A stretch of DNA of 53,900 nt from Sphingomonas mali NBRC 15500 (GCF_001598415.1 NZ_BCYX01000028.1:1-53900), one strand, 5' to 3'; shown: positions 33,996 to 44,058, counted from the stretch's first letter. Notes: generated from the letters alone by a model not told the origin. Numbers and translations: made by a program.

Positions 33996-35123
33996 TCAAC
34001 GAAGCACGGTATTAGGATCCACCAGACGAACGTCATGCATCTGGTTGAGATACGCCTCGTAATATCCTTTGTGCGAGGCTCCCACAATCGCCAGCAGCCG
34101 CATACCGGGGTAGCGGCCGAGCACGTCGCGGATGTTCGCCACCATGCGCAGGTTACGCGTTTCCCAATAGCCTATATAGTGCCGTCCGAATTGTTGCGGC
34201 GAGGGCTCGGCGAGCGCCGCACCGAAGTCGGATCGGTACGTCAGAGTGGGGGCGGCCGCAGCATTGTACGCACGATACATGTTCAAAATGCCGTCCGGCC
34301 GCGCCAAGTTTTTCTTCAATCGAGCGTCTTCGGCCTGTCGGGCATGGGTCGCCGGATTGTCCCATGCGCGTCCGATCGCGTCGGCGGAGGCCTTTCGCTC
34401 CGCTGGATCCGCGCTGTCGGGCGTGTCGGCAGAATGATCGTCCACGCTCCAAAGGCGCTCCAATCCCAGGCGAGCAGCGAGCACAGCGGACACCAAGTTC
34501 GTCTCATTAGGACGACTTTCGGCCTTGTTGAGCATGTCTACCAGTTCATCGTTCAGTCCGTCACCCGCGCGTCGTTCGGCCAGAGGCAGCCTGAGCCACT
34601 GCACCAGTGCCGAGCCAGGTTCCCCCGCCGCCAAAAAGACTGCCGCTAAATGCCGACGCTGCGCAGGTGACGGCGCAGGCGGCCAAGCGGTAAGGAGGCG
34701 CTCAACTTCAGCATTGGCACCGGGCACATCCAGGCCAGTCGCCCGACCCGCCGGACTAGGGTCGGGACAGTATCTCTGGACCGTCTCTGCATATCGCGAT
34801 GGATAGCGGCGCAGATTGTCGCATTGAATGCCCGAGAGGTTCTCGGTGGCAATCCCTGTCGGACGCCACGACGCGAGCCGATCGAGAAGCGGCGACAGCA
34901 TCGCCGGCGATAGCGTTTCCGAAAGTCCTGATAGATGGCCTGTTCCCAGGACAAGCACTTCGTTCGGGGCGCCGACGGGCGGCCCTTTCAACGTCTCTGG
35001 ACGAAAGGATGGCCTGTAATCCTGCGCACGGGCGGCACCTAGCGAAAGGAGTAGGAAGACGATCGCTCCGGCGAGCGAAAGATATGCCGAGCGGCCGGAG
35101 ATGAAGCATCTGGGAAGTGACAT
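33996..35123 (-). CDS. DUF5694-type secreted protein
   Basis: A 375 aa protein with a signal peptide (~14-33, LSLAGAIVFLLLSLGAARAQ). The mature part starts with EVLVLGTGHLS and ends with IGYWETRNLRMVANI and VGASHKGYYEAYLNQMHDV; these motifs match the DUF5694 family as I know it, which resembles the TraB/GumN fold. Function is unknown; a periplasmic or surface location is expected. The gene is single, on the minus strand, facing away from the next lipoprotein gene's end. Confidence 0.75.
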   Translation of the reverse strand: MSLPRCFISGRSAYLSLAGAIVFLLLSLGAARAQDYRPSFRPETLKGPPVGAPNEVLVLGTGHLSGLSETLSPAMLSPLLDRLASWRPTGIATENLSGIQCDNLRRYPSRYAETVQRYCPDPSPAGRATGLDVPGANAEVERLLTAWPPAPSPAQRRHLAAVFLAAGEPGSALVQWLRLPLAERRAGDGLNDELVDMLNKAESRPNETNLVSAVLAARLGLERLWSVDDHSADTPDSADPAERKASADAIGRAWDNPATHARQAEDARLKKNLARPDGILNMYRAYNAAAAPTLTYRSDFGAALAEPSPQQFGRHYIGYWETRNLRMVANIRDVLGRYPGMRLLAIVGASHKGYYEAYLNQMHDVRLVDPNTVLR

Positions 35124-35298
35124 AGATCCTTACTACACTTAGTGAGTTGCTTGCGCAACACACCGAGCCTGCATGCGATCCTCGGAGCAAGAGGACCGTC
35201 TGGTCCTGGCAAGGCACCAATTCTCGCCGCAGTGGCTCGCTAAGATAAAACCGCCACCCTGCCGGAGGGAAGGTGCGAGGGAAGCTCAGGCCGGTTCG

Positions 35299-36195
35299 TC
35301 AACCCGCGCTTGCAGGAAAGTAGATTTGCAACTGGAACACTGCCGGCGGCAGGCTGGCCGGTTGGCCCGCTAGATCGACCAGCGGACGATGGCTTGCTGC
35401 GAGCAGGGGTGCCGCAGCGTCGCGGAAAAAGCCGCTATGGACAAGCGGTGACCGGAACGCACCAGCCCCGGTTTGGCCCTCGACGACCCCGATCCCAGTG
35501 TACCCGGCCGCACCAAGACGCGCCGCCAAGACGTCGATGGTCAACGCGTTCAGCCGCTGAATATATTGAGTGACGCAATCGGAGCACTGCACTTCTGTGG
35601 TGGTGCGCCATCGCGCGAAGGTCTCAATGCGGAGTTCGTCATACCGGGTCACGCCCGGCTTGCAGAATCGGGTTTCCGCCCATTGGCGCAAGGTACCATC
35701 CGCTCGGCCGCACGCGCGAGTCGATACCACCACTTGGCTCGGAAACAGGGGGTTGGACGCAGCGGACCTAGCCCCGGCGGCTTCGATGAATTCGGCAAGT
35801 GTGGCGGCGCCTCCCGGCGTGGCGGCTCTGTCCAGGCGCTCGATCAGGAGCGGAATGATCTGGTGTAATTCGAGATTGGTTTCGAATCGACGCTCGGTCG
35901 AGATAGCATTAGCAGCCGCGCTCTGTGTCGTTGGGCGAGAGGGCCCAGCGCTCGACAAAGCGGCGTCAGGAATGTCGATCGCGATCGGGTTGGGTTGGCT
36001 GCCCGGCGCATAGGGCGAGTATGCCCAAGTCCGTCCAGGCGAGGCTGCCGGCTCGACCGACATACAACCACTCGCCGCGAGCCCCAGTATTACGATCGTC
36101 AGCAAACCTCGCGCCCGCTGGAGGTTGGTGCGGAGTGGAACGGTATGTCCGATTACATACGACCGATTCGAAGAAATACTCTGGCCCACCAACAC
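35299..36195 (-). CDS. Hypothetical lipoprotein
   Basis: Open frame on the minus strand. The useful start is one of two GTG codons at 36195 or 36189, giving a signal peptide GLLTIVILGLAASGC with lipobox Cys at about 36066. The mature protein (~250 aa) starts in a Ser/Pro-rich linker and then has conserved-looking segments with paired cysteines (RACGRADG, RFCKPGV, VQCSDCVTQYIQRLN). No family is recognised. The frame continues to 36411, but that part reads as noncoding. It is likely anchored in the envelope. Start choice is uncertain. Confidence 0.6.
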   Translation of the reverse strand: MLVGQSISSNRSYVIGHTVPLRTNLQRARGLLTIVILGLAASGCMSVEPAASPGRTWAYSPYAPGSQPNPIAIDIPDAALSSAGPSRPTTQSAAANAISTERRFETNLELHQIIPLLIERLDRAATPGGAATLAEFIEAAGARSAASNPLFPSQVVVSTRACGRADGTLRQWAETRFCKPGVTRYDELRIETFARWRTTTEVQCSDCVTQYIQRLNALTIDVLAARLGAAGYTGIGVVEGQTGAGAFRSPLVHSGFFRDAAAPLLAASHRPLVDLAGQPASLPPAVFQLQIYFPASAG

Positions 36196-37207
36196 CCTCG
36201 CGAAGAAGCAATGCAAAACCCCATGAGATCGTGACGATGTACTCGCTCTCTTCTGGTAGCACTTAGTCGAGCCCGAACAAAGATGACCATGCAAACTTTC
36301 AAGCGTTAAGGTGCGACCGTTTTGGGCCCGCGTCACGGCGGAGTGCAGACCGCTAATAGGTGCTAGCTCCCGTTCGGGTGAGTCTGATCCCGAAGGGCAA
36401 CTATCGCGCATTCGGCTCCCGAAATCGGACTGGCAACTAACGGCCCAAGTTCCGCCGTTAGAAATGTGCCGCGGCGAAGGGCTGCTTCTGGGCCGCTTGC
36501 GGACTCGCGGCTTTTAGGTTCGAACCTCCGTAAAGCCGACAATGATTACCGCCTTTGCACGAGCGTTGTGGCCAACGCACGGCCTGCTAAAACTGAGACT
36601 GCGAACAGGCACAAACCAAGATGCATGCGGGGTGCGCGACTTTCATATGATTCACCCACATCAGAACGGCGGCCCCAAACAGCCGCGTTCCATCCGGCTT
36701 CCGTCGAATCGCGCGCTAATCCAGTCGACGATCTGGTTCGCACTTGGCTGCGTAGACGGCAGATGAGAGGGCGCCAAACAATCGCTACCTCCCGGCACGC
36801 TTAGCACGCGTTGGAACAACGCCGTTGACTCAAGGCATACAACGGCCCGTAAAAAGGCATGGTCTGTTATGGTGAAAAAAACTTCTACTTGGAGTCAGCA
36901 TGTCCCACCGACCCACGAACAACATCGTCGTCGAGCCGAATACGCGCCGTCAGGGAACAACCCGAGCAACTATCCCGAGCCGTTTGCCTCTATGATGAGC
37001 GGTCGAACTAAGGGAAGCGGGCTGCCAGTGATATAGACGCGATACCCGCATTGAATGAGGACCTGTAACTCCTCAATATCTACGTGAATTGTAGGTCCGT
37101 TCAGAACATTCGCGACCAACACGTGCGTGCTAACGCATCGGTAATGTTGCGGGCGGTGCGACCTTCTTAACCACGCTGCGGTATTTGGCCGATGCAAGGA
37201 GATAGTC
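36196..37207. other. Gene-poor stretch, about 1 kb
   Basis: Only short frames without ribosome sites or recognisable proteins are visible, for example 36466-36804 (+) and 36970-37350 (-). A 31-codon frame from ATG 36900 is too short to judge. I see no repeat, tRNA or IS remnant. Confidence 0.5.
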
Positions 37208-37621
37208 GTGCTAGGCCAATTGAAGCTGTTGCATGCACAAATGCTGGCGTGCCTCGATGAGTTGGAATCGCTGACCAAGCAAAGCGACCCGCCTATTGAT
37301 CGGTTGCCGGCAGTGAGGCTCGCACTCACGCGCGCGAGTCGAAACCGCACGGCATTGTTGGATCGCCTTCATGGACAGGTTGTCATGCTGGCAGCGCCCA
37401 AGCACAAGAAGGAACTGGAAGCGCTCAAGGGCGAGGCAAACGACAGTCTGATCCTCTCATCACAACATATCGGATTATGGACGTTGCGCGAAATCGTCGC
37501 GCGATGGCCCGATTATTGCGCGGCGTCGAAAGACCTGCGGGCGGCGATGCGTCGGCGGATTTCGCGTGAGGCCGAACTGATCTATCCCCTCCTCGATAAG
37601 ATCGCGTCACCAATCGAATGA
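37208..37621 (+). CDS. Hypothetical helical protein (weakly hemerythrin-like)
   Basis: A 137 aa protein from GTG 37208 with AAGGAGA seven bases upstream. It is all-helical by composition, with LLHAQMLACLDELESL at the start, a basic middle, QHIGLWTLREIVARWPDY and AELIYPLLDKI at the end. The spacing of His and Glu and the closing YP motif faintly recall hemerythrin-like four-helix proteins, but the full metal-ligand set is not evident. Cytoplasmic. Treat the family as unassigned. Confidence 0.65.
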   Translation: MLGQLKLLHAQMLACLDELESLTKQSDPPIDRLPAVRLALTRASRNRTALLDRLHGQVVMLAAPKHKKELEALKGEANDSLILSSQHIGLWTLREIVARWPDYCAASKDLRAAMRRRISREAELIYPLLDKIASPIE

Positions 37622-38010
37622 CCCTTGCTCGGTGCGCCCGACGCGGACGATGCACCGGTGGCAACTGCCGCTCATCGATCACCGCAATCCGCCGGGCACC
37701 GCCGAGAGCACCGCCGGCCGCAGACCGAGTGCGCCCGATGTGGACGCCCATGATTTGGATGCCGTCGGGCTGGAAAGCAGATAAATTGGATGGAGCCAAG
37801 GCTCGCCGCTGTTAAGCCCGTGCCGGCTAGGCGAGATTTGCAGGGTCTGCTTGGAGTTGCGGTCGATAAACAGCGCACAAACCATCACGCTGTTGGGAAC
37901 TCGCCATCGCCAGCCGCGTAATCTATCGGCGGCCGGTTGCATCATGCCTGGCATCGGCGAGAGCGACAGAACCACGCCGAACACTACCTCAGGCATGGAG
38001 AGGACTTCCC
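37622..38010. other. Intergenic stretch before the CBS gene
   Basis: No gene is supported. Near its end GGAAC (37896-37900), 16 bases, CGTA (37917-37920) comes within one base of the EcfG-type promoter GGAAC-N16-CGTT and would start transcription about 80 bases before the CBS gene. Confidence 0.4.
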
Positions 38011-38400
38011 GTGCGGGTAAGTGACTGTACGACTGGAGCGGCGCGTTTCATCGATCGTAAAGAGACGCTCGAACAGGTTGCACGGATGATGGCGGAGATC
38101 AAAGTCGACGCTCTGCCTGTCGGCGAAAATGACCGCATAGTTGGTATAATCACTAATCGCGACATCGCCATCCACTGTATCGTTCAAGGACACCCTTCCG
38201 ATACCAAGGTGGGCGATGTGATGAGTAGCGAGTTCCTTTGTTGCTTCGATGACGACGATGCCGAAGGTATGCTCGATAAAATGGCCGAAGCCCGACTCCA
38301 CTGCATACCAATGCTGAATCGCGGGAATGAACTGGTAGGGATGATTTCGATCAGTGATCTGGCGAGGGCCCGGACGCGCTTATTAGCAGTTGTTGAGTGA
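38011..38400 (+). CDS. CBS-domain pair protein
   Basis: A 129 aa protein consisting of two CBS motifs: residues ~8-60 (TLEQVARMMAEIKVDALPV, RIVGIITNRDIA) and ~70-125 (CCFDDDDAEGMLDKMAEAR, LVGMISISDLARA). Such stand-alone pairs bind adenosyl nucleotides and modulate partners or sense energy state. The GTG start has GGAGAGG upstream. A near-EcfG promoter lies about 90 bases before it, suggesting stress control. The partner is unknown. Confidence 0.88.
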   Translation: MRVSDCTTGAARFIDRKETLEQVARMMAEIKVDALPVGENDRIVGIITNRDIAIHCIVQGHPSDTKVGDVMSSEFLCCFDDDDAEGMLDKMAEARLHCIPMLNRGNELVGMISISDLARARTRLLAVVE

Positions 38401-38445
38401 GATCGCTCGATCGAGCGGCTCGAACAGGTTTACGGGAGATCGCCT

Positions 38446-38628
38446 CTAGCGTTCTGTTAAACGACTGCGGATTAGCGTTATCCGGTCGGCCTCCTCAACG
38501 AGTTTCTCGTATGAATCGGCAAGCTCGTTGAGCGCGGCCAGCGTCTTGGAGTCTTTCTCGGTCTTGGCGAGCGCCCGTGCTTCTGCAGCACGGCTGGCAT
38601 AGTAATCCCGCTGCTCGGTCGTTGGCAT
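38446..38628 (-). CDS. Small helical protein, YYxRRA family (member 1)
   Basis: A 60 aa protein: an N-terminal DYYASRAAEARALA segment, then a helix with LNELADSYEKLVEEAD. The pattern of an aromatic pair, Arg-Ala-rich helix, and a second helix with a Tyr-Glu motif recurs in two other small genes of this element (39100-39258 and 49732-49896). No function is known. It is likely a soluble helical hairpin. Confidence 0.65.
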   Translation of the reverse strand: MPTTEQRDYYASRAAEARALAKTEKDSKTLAALNELADSYEKLVEEADRITLIRSRLTER

Positions 38629-39099
38629 AGACGTCGAATATCATTGAGACTGCGTAGGGTTCAAGCAGGGCGACTGCTCTTGTGGAGATTGCAGCGGAAG
38701 CGTGCTGGCCACATTGATCTACTTTAATGGCAATGCGCGGGAAGGGGGTCATGAAAACGCGCGAAGTCGGCGCCGATTCCCAATTCCCGGTGTCGGCTTC
38801 TTTTTCAGCTATATTCAGCCAGAGTCCTGACATGGAGCTGTGGTTAGGGTTGGTGAGACCATTAATGAGCCGCTAGCGTTGGTGCCCCGGCAAAACGTTG
38901 GGGGATCGCCGAGGCACCGAGCGGAAGCGCGTCGCGCTTCCAATCTTGGTAGGTCTACCTTTAATTGGCGACGACTACGAGGAATGGTCCAAAAGGCGCT
39001 CCCGACGTTCGCCTATTGTCGATAAAATAGAATCGATACTGGCTCCTGCTACTCTTCGAGACGGGTGGCTCACAGAAGTGGGCTGTGCAACTACGAGGG
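38629..39099. other. Gene-poor stretch
   Basis: Nothing convincing is seen. Frames such as 38898-39149 (+) and 38629-38833 (-) lack ribosome sites and recognisable sequence. Confidence 0.4.
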
Positions 39100-39258
39100 T
39101 TATCCTCTTTTTCGTTGCGCCCTCCGTTCATATTCCTCAGCGAACTTGAGGTGTACGGCGGCTGCGACAGTGCCGTCGCAGATACCTGCTTTTTGCCGTT
39201 CCTCGTTTGCTCGGCGTGTATAATATGCCCGATCGTCGATCTCGCTTCCACTAGACAT
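39100..39258 (-). CDS. Small helical protein, YYxRRA family (member 2)
   Basis: A 52 aa frame from ATG 39258, with GGGAGAG eight bases upstream on the minus strand. It begins MSSGSEIDDRAYYTRRANEE, continues through AAAVHLKFAEEYERRAQ and stops at 39100. The layout matches the gene at 49732-49896 closely: YY/YF-x-RRA, then VHLxxAxEYxRxA. The similarity across two loci supports real coding despite the size. Function is unknown. Confidence 0.7.
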   Translation of the reverse strand: MSSGSEIDDRAYYTRRANEERQKAGICDGTVAAAVHLKFAEEYERRAQRKRG

Positions 39259-39448
39259 CTTACTCTCCCAAGCAAGATTCCGCAGTCGAACCCCGCGCCG
39301 ATATGAGTATGCCCTGAGCTATCAAGAAAGGGTTGAGATCACATGGCATATTTGGAATAGTCGCGTTGAGATCGCTTGGTTGCTACTATTGTCCATCTTC
39401 TGGTGGTTCATTGAGGTGCCACAGGCGCCCGAATGCGGGAATACAACC

Positions 39449-39616
39449 ATGACGAAGCTTGTCTGCCTTATTGGGCTGCATCGACGCGACCCCGCAACGT
39501 CCAGGGCCGAGGATGGGCGCTATATTGCCGAATGCATCGGATGCGGCCGGCGCATGGTCTGGAACCTATCGGGCTGGAAGCTGGATAGATCTCGAGCGCG
39601 GCAGACGGATAATTGA
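39449..39616 (+). CDS. Small zinc-ribbon-like protein
   Basis: A 55 aa frame from ATG 39449: LVCLIGLHRRDPATS, then YIAECIGCGRRMVWNLSGW. The C-x2-C in a CGRR context with an upstream Cys-His pattern resembles short zinc-ribbon proteins common in sphingomonad genomes. No clear ribosome site and no neighbours in an operon. Function is unknown. Confidence 0.5.
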   Translation: MTKLVCLIGLHRRDPATSRAEDGRYIAECIGCGRRMVWNLSGWKLDRSRARQTDN

Positions 39617-40358
39617 CTGGCGGTTTGGTCTCAGGGCGCGCTAACGAAATACCAGTTAGACGAAATGACGAAGATCGCGCGAGGCGCCAGAAGCCGGCTA
39701 CGAGGCTCGTTTTATACCCTGGAGCCGGAGTGGCTAGCGATCCGAGTGCCAATTGGGGCCAGGGAGCCAGCTTCGTGAGCTTGATGCGCGTCCCCACGCT
39801 TTGCTTCGTTCCTATGGCGATTGGTGTGAGGTGAGGGCCTCGTTTCGATGCCCCCTTGCCACTCTTTGCGCTCGACATAGATCCCAGGCGTTTCGCCGAG
39901 CATCAAGTTTCCACAGGCCGGACGGGACGGACGGGACGATAGGGGCGGCGGCTCGCGCCACTTGTTTTGCGAAGAACCATTGCAGACAGACCCAAGGCGA
40001 GGCGGGGACGAGGGGGGACTTGCCCCCGCCTCTAGACCGGTTCGGTATCACTGGGTCGGCTGAGCTGCTACCCATTTTGGTCAATACGGACGCTATTTGT
40101 CGTGATCGCCCAGTTCAGACGTGTCGACGTCGAACCAGCGCACCAACCACTTGCGATTCGTCCATTCTCGCGCTGTCCTCGTTGCATATCGCGCAACGCC
40201 GTCAGTTAGTGAAAGCTGACAATTGTCTAGGGCGAAATAAAAACTTGGTATTCCGAGCCAATTCGAGAAAGTAAACAATTGTTCGGCACTTGCCGCGTTT
40301 TTGATCCGCCAGTGATTCCGTGGTATGTCTACGCATCAATTGCCCCTCGGGAGGCGAC
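39617..40358. other. Gene-poor stretch, about 740 bases
   Basis: Several short frames on both strands, none with a good start or recognisable sequence. A TTG-started 61 aa minus frame (40093-40278) has a protein-like composition but no further support. Confidence 0.4.
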
Positions 40359-40592
40359 ATGGACATTGAACAACCAGCATCGCTTTGGCGCGACATATGC
40401 TCTACGCCCGCAGGTCAAACGCGCCATCAAAAGGAGGTCGCGCATGGCCCCTTATTCGTCATGGCGGCGGGATATTTAGCACTACAGCCTCCTTTCCGAA
40501 CAGAGTTCCACGTCCGCACAAAGCATGGTGAAATCGACCCAACTGGAATTGAAGAGGTGGTCGACGAATGGCGCCGCCGTCTGCTCCATTGA
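40359..40592 (+). CDS. Hypothetical protein, 77 aa
   Basis: Starts at ATG 40359 with GGGAGGCGAC just upstream. The protein is soluble with no cysteine cluster: MDIEQPASLWRDICS at the start and TGIEEVVDEWRRRLLH, an amphipathic helix, at the end. No family is recognised. The ribosome site is the main reason to accept it. Confidence 0.5.
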   Translation: MDIEQPASLWRDICSTPAGQTRHQKEVAHGPLFVMAAGYLALQPPFRTEFHVRTKHGEIDPTGIEEVVDEWRRRLLH

Positions 40593-40942
40593 ACGCGCAT
40601 CTGCCCGTCACGGGAAGACCGTGAGCGCCAAGGCCGCCAACGGGCAATAGTCGCACTTAGTCGTCAGCTGCCATCCAGGAATACGTCCACTTTCGGCCGT
40701 TCCTGGCGGCATCTATTGGCGCCACAGGCTGTCGTTCGTCCAGGCAGGTGTCGCCTGCATTTTTATGCGACGGCGCGGTTTAACGGGCATCCGATGACCG
40801 TCAGTTCACATGCGTCGAGCGAGCGAGAGCAGTCATCATAGGCTACAGACCATTGTCGGGGTCGCGACTCCGGAGGCGTCGGATAGGCGAAGCCGAACCA
40901 CATTGTACCACTTCCGGCCCAGCGGCTTAATGAGTTCACAGC
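40593..40942. other. Intergenic stretch
   Basis: No gene, repeat or promoter is identified between the convergent ends of the hypothetical gene and the hybrid kinase. Confidence 0.4.
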
Positions 40943-42874
40943 CTAGTTCTCTATGATCTCTCGGATACGATCCGCTAGGATTTCCATTTGGAACGGTTTG
41001 GTCAGGACAAACATGCCGTTGTCGAGACGGCCTCGGCCGATGACGGCGTTCTCCGCATAGCCCGTAATGAACAGCACTTTGAGGCTGGGCCGGTTGACCC
41101 GCGCCGCATCTGCGACCTGTCGGCCATTCATTCCGCCCGGCAAACCGACGTCAGTGATCAGCAGGTCGATCCTCGCGTTGGACTCCAGCACCTTGAGGCC
41201 TGCAGGGCCATCCTGGGCCTCGATCACGGCATAGCCTGACTCCGCGAGAACTTCAGCGATGAGCATGCGGATCGTAGGTTCGTCGTCGATGACGAGAACT
41301 ACCTCCCCGTCGCCAGCGGCTTCCGCGGCCGCCATCTGGGCAGGTTCCTCCTCGGGCGGGGCATCCCCGGCATGCCGGGGCAGGTAGAGGCACATGGTCG
41401 TACCTTGGCCAATCTCGGAATAGACTCTGACCTGACCGCCCGATTGACGGGTAAAACCGTACACCATTGAGAGTCCGAGCCCGGTACCTTCGCCCAGTGG
41501 CTTGGTCGTAAAGAAGGGGTCGAATGCCTTGGCGATGACGTCGGGTGACATTCCCGTTCCCGTGTCGGTCACGCAAACGGCGACATATTGACCCACCGGC
41601 AAATCGTGCTTGCGCGCCGCCCGCTCGTCGAGCCACTTGTTGCTGGCCTCGATCGTCAGCTTACCGCCGTCGGGCATTGCGTCGCGGCCGTTGATGCAAA
41701 GGTTGAGAATGGCGTTTTCCAGCTGGTTTGAGTCGACCAGCGTCGGCCACAATCCACTCGCACCGACAACTTCGACCTCGATGTCCGGCCCGACGGTACG
41801 TCGGATGAGCTCCTCGACGTCTGCTAGAAGACGGTTCACGTTGGTCGGCTTGGGGTCGAGGGTTTGCCGCCGAGAGAACGCCAGGAGGCGGTGGGTCAGC
41901 GCCGAAGCTCGTCTTACCGCGCCTTGGGCTGCCATAAAGTATCGATCGAATTCTGCGGTGCGCCCCTGCGCCATTCGCACCTGCATCATCTCCAGGCTAC
42001 CGCTAATGCCGGTCAGCAGGTTGTTAAAGTCGTGCGCGATCCCCCCGGTGAGCTGGCCGACCGCTTCCATTTTCTGGGACTGGCGAAGCTGTTCTTCGAT
42101 TGCCCGTTTCTCGGTGAGATCACGCGTGACCTTGGCGAAGCCGATCAACTCGCCAGCTTCGTTACGGATCGGGTCGATGACTACGCTAGCCCAGAAGCGC
42201 GATCCGTCCTTTCGCACGCGCCACCCTTCGGCCTCGAAGCGGCCCTCCCGGCGAGCCGTTTCTAGTGCGAAGCGCGGTACGTCTGCGGCCCGGTCCTCGT
42301 CCGTGTAAAAGCGCGAGAAGTGCTCGCCCATTATTTCATCGGCAGCGTAGCCCTTGAAGCGCTCGGCTCCCGGGTTCCAACTACTTATCTTCCCGTCCGG
42401 GTCCAACATATAGATCGCGTAGTCGGTGACGCTTTGAACGAGCAGACGGAAGCGCTCCTCGCTTGCGCGCAACTCCAACTCGGCTGCTCTGCGTTCCGAG
42501 AGGTCGCGCGTGATTTTGGCATAGCCAACCAGTGTGCCGGCGGGATCGCGAATGGGGTCAATGACAACGTTTGCCCAGAAGCGAGTCCCGTCCTTACGCA
42601 CGCGCCAGCCTTCTGCCTCGAACCGGCCCTCGCGCTCGGCCCTTTCAAGCGCGATCCTGGGGATTTCCTGTTCGCGCTCCTCGGGCGTGTAGAAGCGGGA
42701 GAAGTGGTGACCGATTATCTCATCGGCTTCATAGCCTTTGAAGCGACGCGCGCCCGCATTCCAGCTCGTCACCCGTCCTTCCAGGTCGAGCATATAAATC
42801 GCGTAGTCGGTGACACTTTGAACCAGTAGTTCGAACCTGCTGCTCGTACTGGACGGATGTTCGGATTGTGCCAT
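40943..42874 (-). CDS. PAS-PAS hybrid histidine kinase with receiver domain
   Basis: A 643 aa soluble sensor from ATG 42874. Two PAS domains with C-terminal motifs (~10-135 and ~140-260) are close duplicates; both carry SVTDYAIYMLD, FKGY-ADEI-G-HFSRFYT and GRFEAEGWRVRKDG. A HisKA domain follows with LTGGIAHDFNNLL (~278), an ATPase with DTGTGMSP, PFFTTKPLGEGTGLGLSM, and a C-terminal receiver with VLVIDDEPTIRM and LLITDVGLPGG. No membrane segment, so it senses in the cytoplasm. An exact EcfG-type promoter lies upstream. No separate output regulator is adjacent. Confidence 0.93.
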   Translation of the reverse strand: MAQSEHPSSTSSRFELLVQSVTDYAIYMLDLEGRVTSWNAGARRFKGYEADEIIGHHFSRFYTPEEREQEIPRIALERAEREGRFEAEGWRVRKDGTRFWANVVIDPIRDPAGTLVGYAKITRDLSERRAAELELRASEERFRLLVQSVTDYAIYMLDPDGKISSWNPGAERFKGYAADEIMGEHFSRFYTDEDRAADVPRFALETARREGRFEAEGWRVRKDGSRFWASVVIDPIRNEAGELIGFAKVTRDLTEKRAIEEQLRQSQKMEAVGQLTGGIAHDFNNLLTGISGSLEMMQVRMAQGRTAEFDRYFMAAQGAVRRASALTHRLLAFSRRQTLDPKPTNVNRLLADVEELIRRTVGPDIEVEVVGASGLWPTLVDSNQLENAILNLCINGRDAMPDGGKLTIEASNKWLDERAARKHDLPVGQYVAVCVTDTGTGMSPDVIAKAFDPFFTTKPLGEGTGLGLSMVYGFTRQSGGQVRVYSEIGQGTTMCLYLPRHAGDAPPEEEPAQMAAAEAAGDGEVVLVIDDEPTIRMLIAEVLAESGYAVIEAQDGPAGLKVLESNARIDLLITDVGLPGGMNGRQVADAARVNRPSLKVLFITGYAENAVIGRGRLDNGMFVLTKPFQMEILADRIREIIEN

Positions 42875-42904
42875 GGCCCCCAAATCTCTAATCTTTGCGT
42901 CCTA

Positions 42905-42929
42905 AACGGAGGCGATCACGCGCCGTTCC
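42905..42929 (-). promoter_or_regulatory. EcfG-type promoter of the hybrid kinase
   Basis: On the minus strand: GGAAC (42929-42925), 16 bases, CGTT (42908-42905). This exactly matches the alphaproteobacterial general-stress promoter GGAAC-N16/17-CGTT, and lies about 30 bases before the start codon. Confidence 0.78.
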
Positions 42930-44017
42930 CTGGCTCCCACGGTGCTGGGTTGCGCTCACGTCGACGCGCACCAACAAATCGCGAGGGCCATGGCCCTTCC
43001 CCAAGAGTCAGATAAGACGCTTGGCTATTTCCCGGTGTATTCTAAGGTCGAGCAGTGTTTCCCGAGCCAATCCACATGCGGCGAAGCCGGCTGACGCGTT
43101 ATCCGGATGGCAAATCGGGCTTGGCCTCTCGCGCTTCGGGCTCGCTCCGCCTGAGTCTTGAAATGGGCAGCGTCGGACATCCTCTATTAGCGGTCGAGGG
43201 GCCGCCCAGTTCCCTGCTACAAAATTGACAGCTGCGCGCCGTCGTCGCGGGTGGTCGATTAAGCGATCAGCGGCGACGCTCGGCGTGGACGAAGCTACCT
43301 TTGGACGGTGGGAGAGGGGCAGCGAACCGGCGCGGCAACACGGCGCTGCAGTGGAGGAATTTGTTGGATAGATATGTCCGATTTGGGCCGCCAGCGGTCT
43401 GTTCGCTTTCGGGTGACGCACTTGGGAAAGCTGCCGTTCGCTCAGCCCGCTTATAAATCCAGCTCGTGGCATCGACGCTGCAGCGCTGCCCCTGACTCAT
43501 CCTGCCTCTCCGCGAAGGACTTGTTTGCCCAGCTAGCGGCCAGCAATCTCCCAATGAGCCCGCGCTTTTTGCCGACCGTTGATGTAATGGTAGGTCGCGC
43601 TGACGCTTTGACCTAGAGCGCTTCGCGCACTGCCGTCGCACCCTTACCAGCTCGCGATAATAACGAAGACTGCGCTTGTTTTGGCGGTCCTCGCCAGTGT
43701 CGCGTCCGCCGTGCCCAAGTCGCATCGATGTCGGGCTGAACGACCGCACCGACCCGATCGTGTTGATCAAACTCTGCCGACAAGAAAAATGGCACATGGA
43801 TATTCCTTGCAAGGGGATGCGATCGCCAGCGCGGTTGGGACGCGCGAGGCACACCCGCATTGTGAAGGGAGTGAGTAGGAGAATAGAGGCGAATTTCCGC
43901 CTCGAGCTCTGGACGCCGCAACAACCATCGCGCGATCGCACCGATTTGGTGGGATATTAAATTGCTCGGAGGTCGAAAGGGCAATAGCGTCTTTGCATCC
44001 TAAGTGCGCACCCGCGC

Positions 44018-44058
44018 GGTCCCGGCCGTATCCCTCCCGCGGTCGGGACCTCTTTTTT
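44018..44058 (+). terminator. Orphan intrinsic terminator
   Basis: GGTCCCGGCCG (44018-44028) pairs with CGGTCGGGACC (44040-44050) with one G-U, and is followed by TCTTTTTTGC. No gene on the + strand ends nearby, so it may end a small RNA or be a leftover of a lost gene. Confidence 0.8.

Noticed and set aside
36466..36804. 112-codon frame on + in the gene-poor stretch
   Set aside because: No start signal, no domain, skewed composition.
36970..37350. 126-codon frame on - overlapping the start of the helical gene at 37208
   Set aside because: The + gene has a strong ribosome site; the first half of this frame reads as noncoding, though its last 50 codons look more protein-like.
39753..40274. 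173-codon frame on +
   Set aside because: Cys/Arg-rich with no ribosome site or family; many stops in sister frames suggest noncoding DNA.
40093..40278. 61-codon TTG-started frame on -
   Set aside because: Plausible composition but no ribosome site and no homologue that I recognise; not enough to call.
43267..43941. 224-codon frame on -
   Set aside because: Ser/Arg-rich translation, no ribosome site; conflicts with the overall noncoding look of the region.
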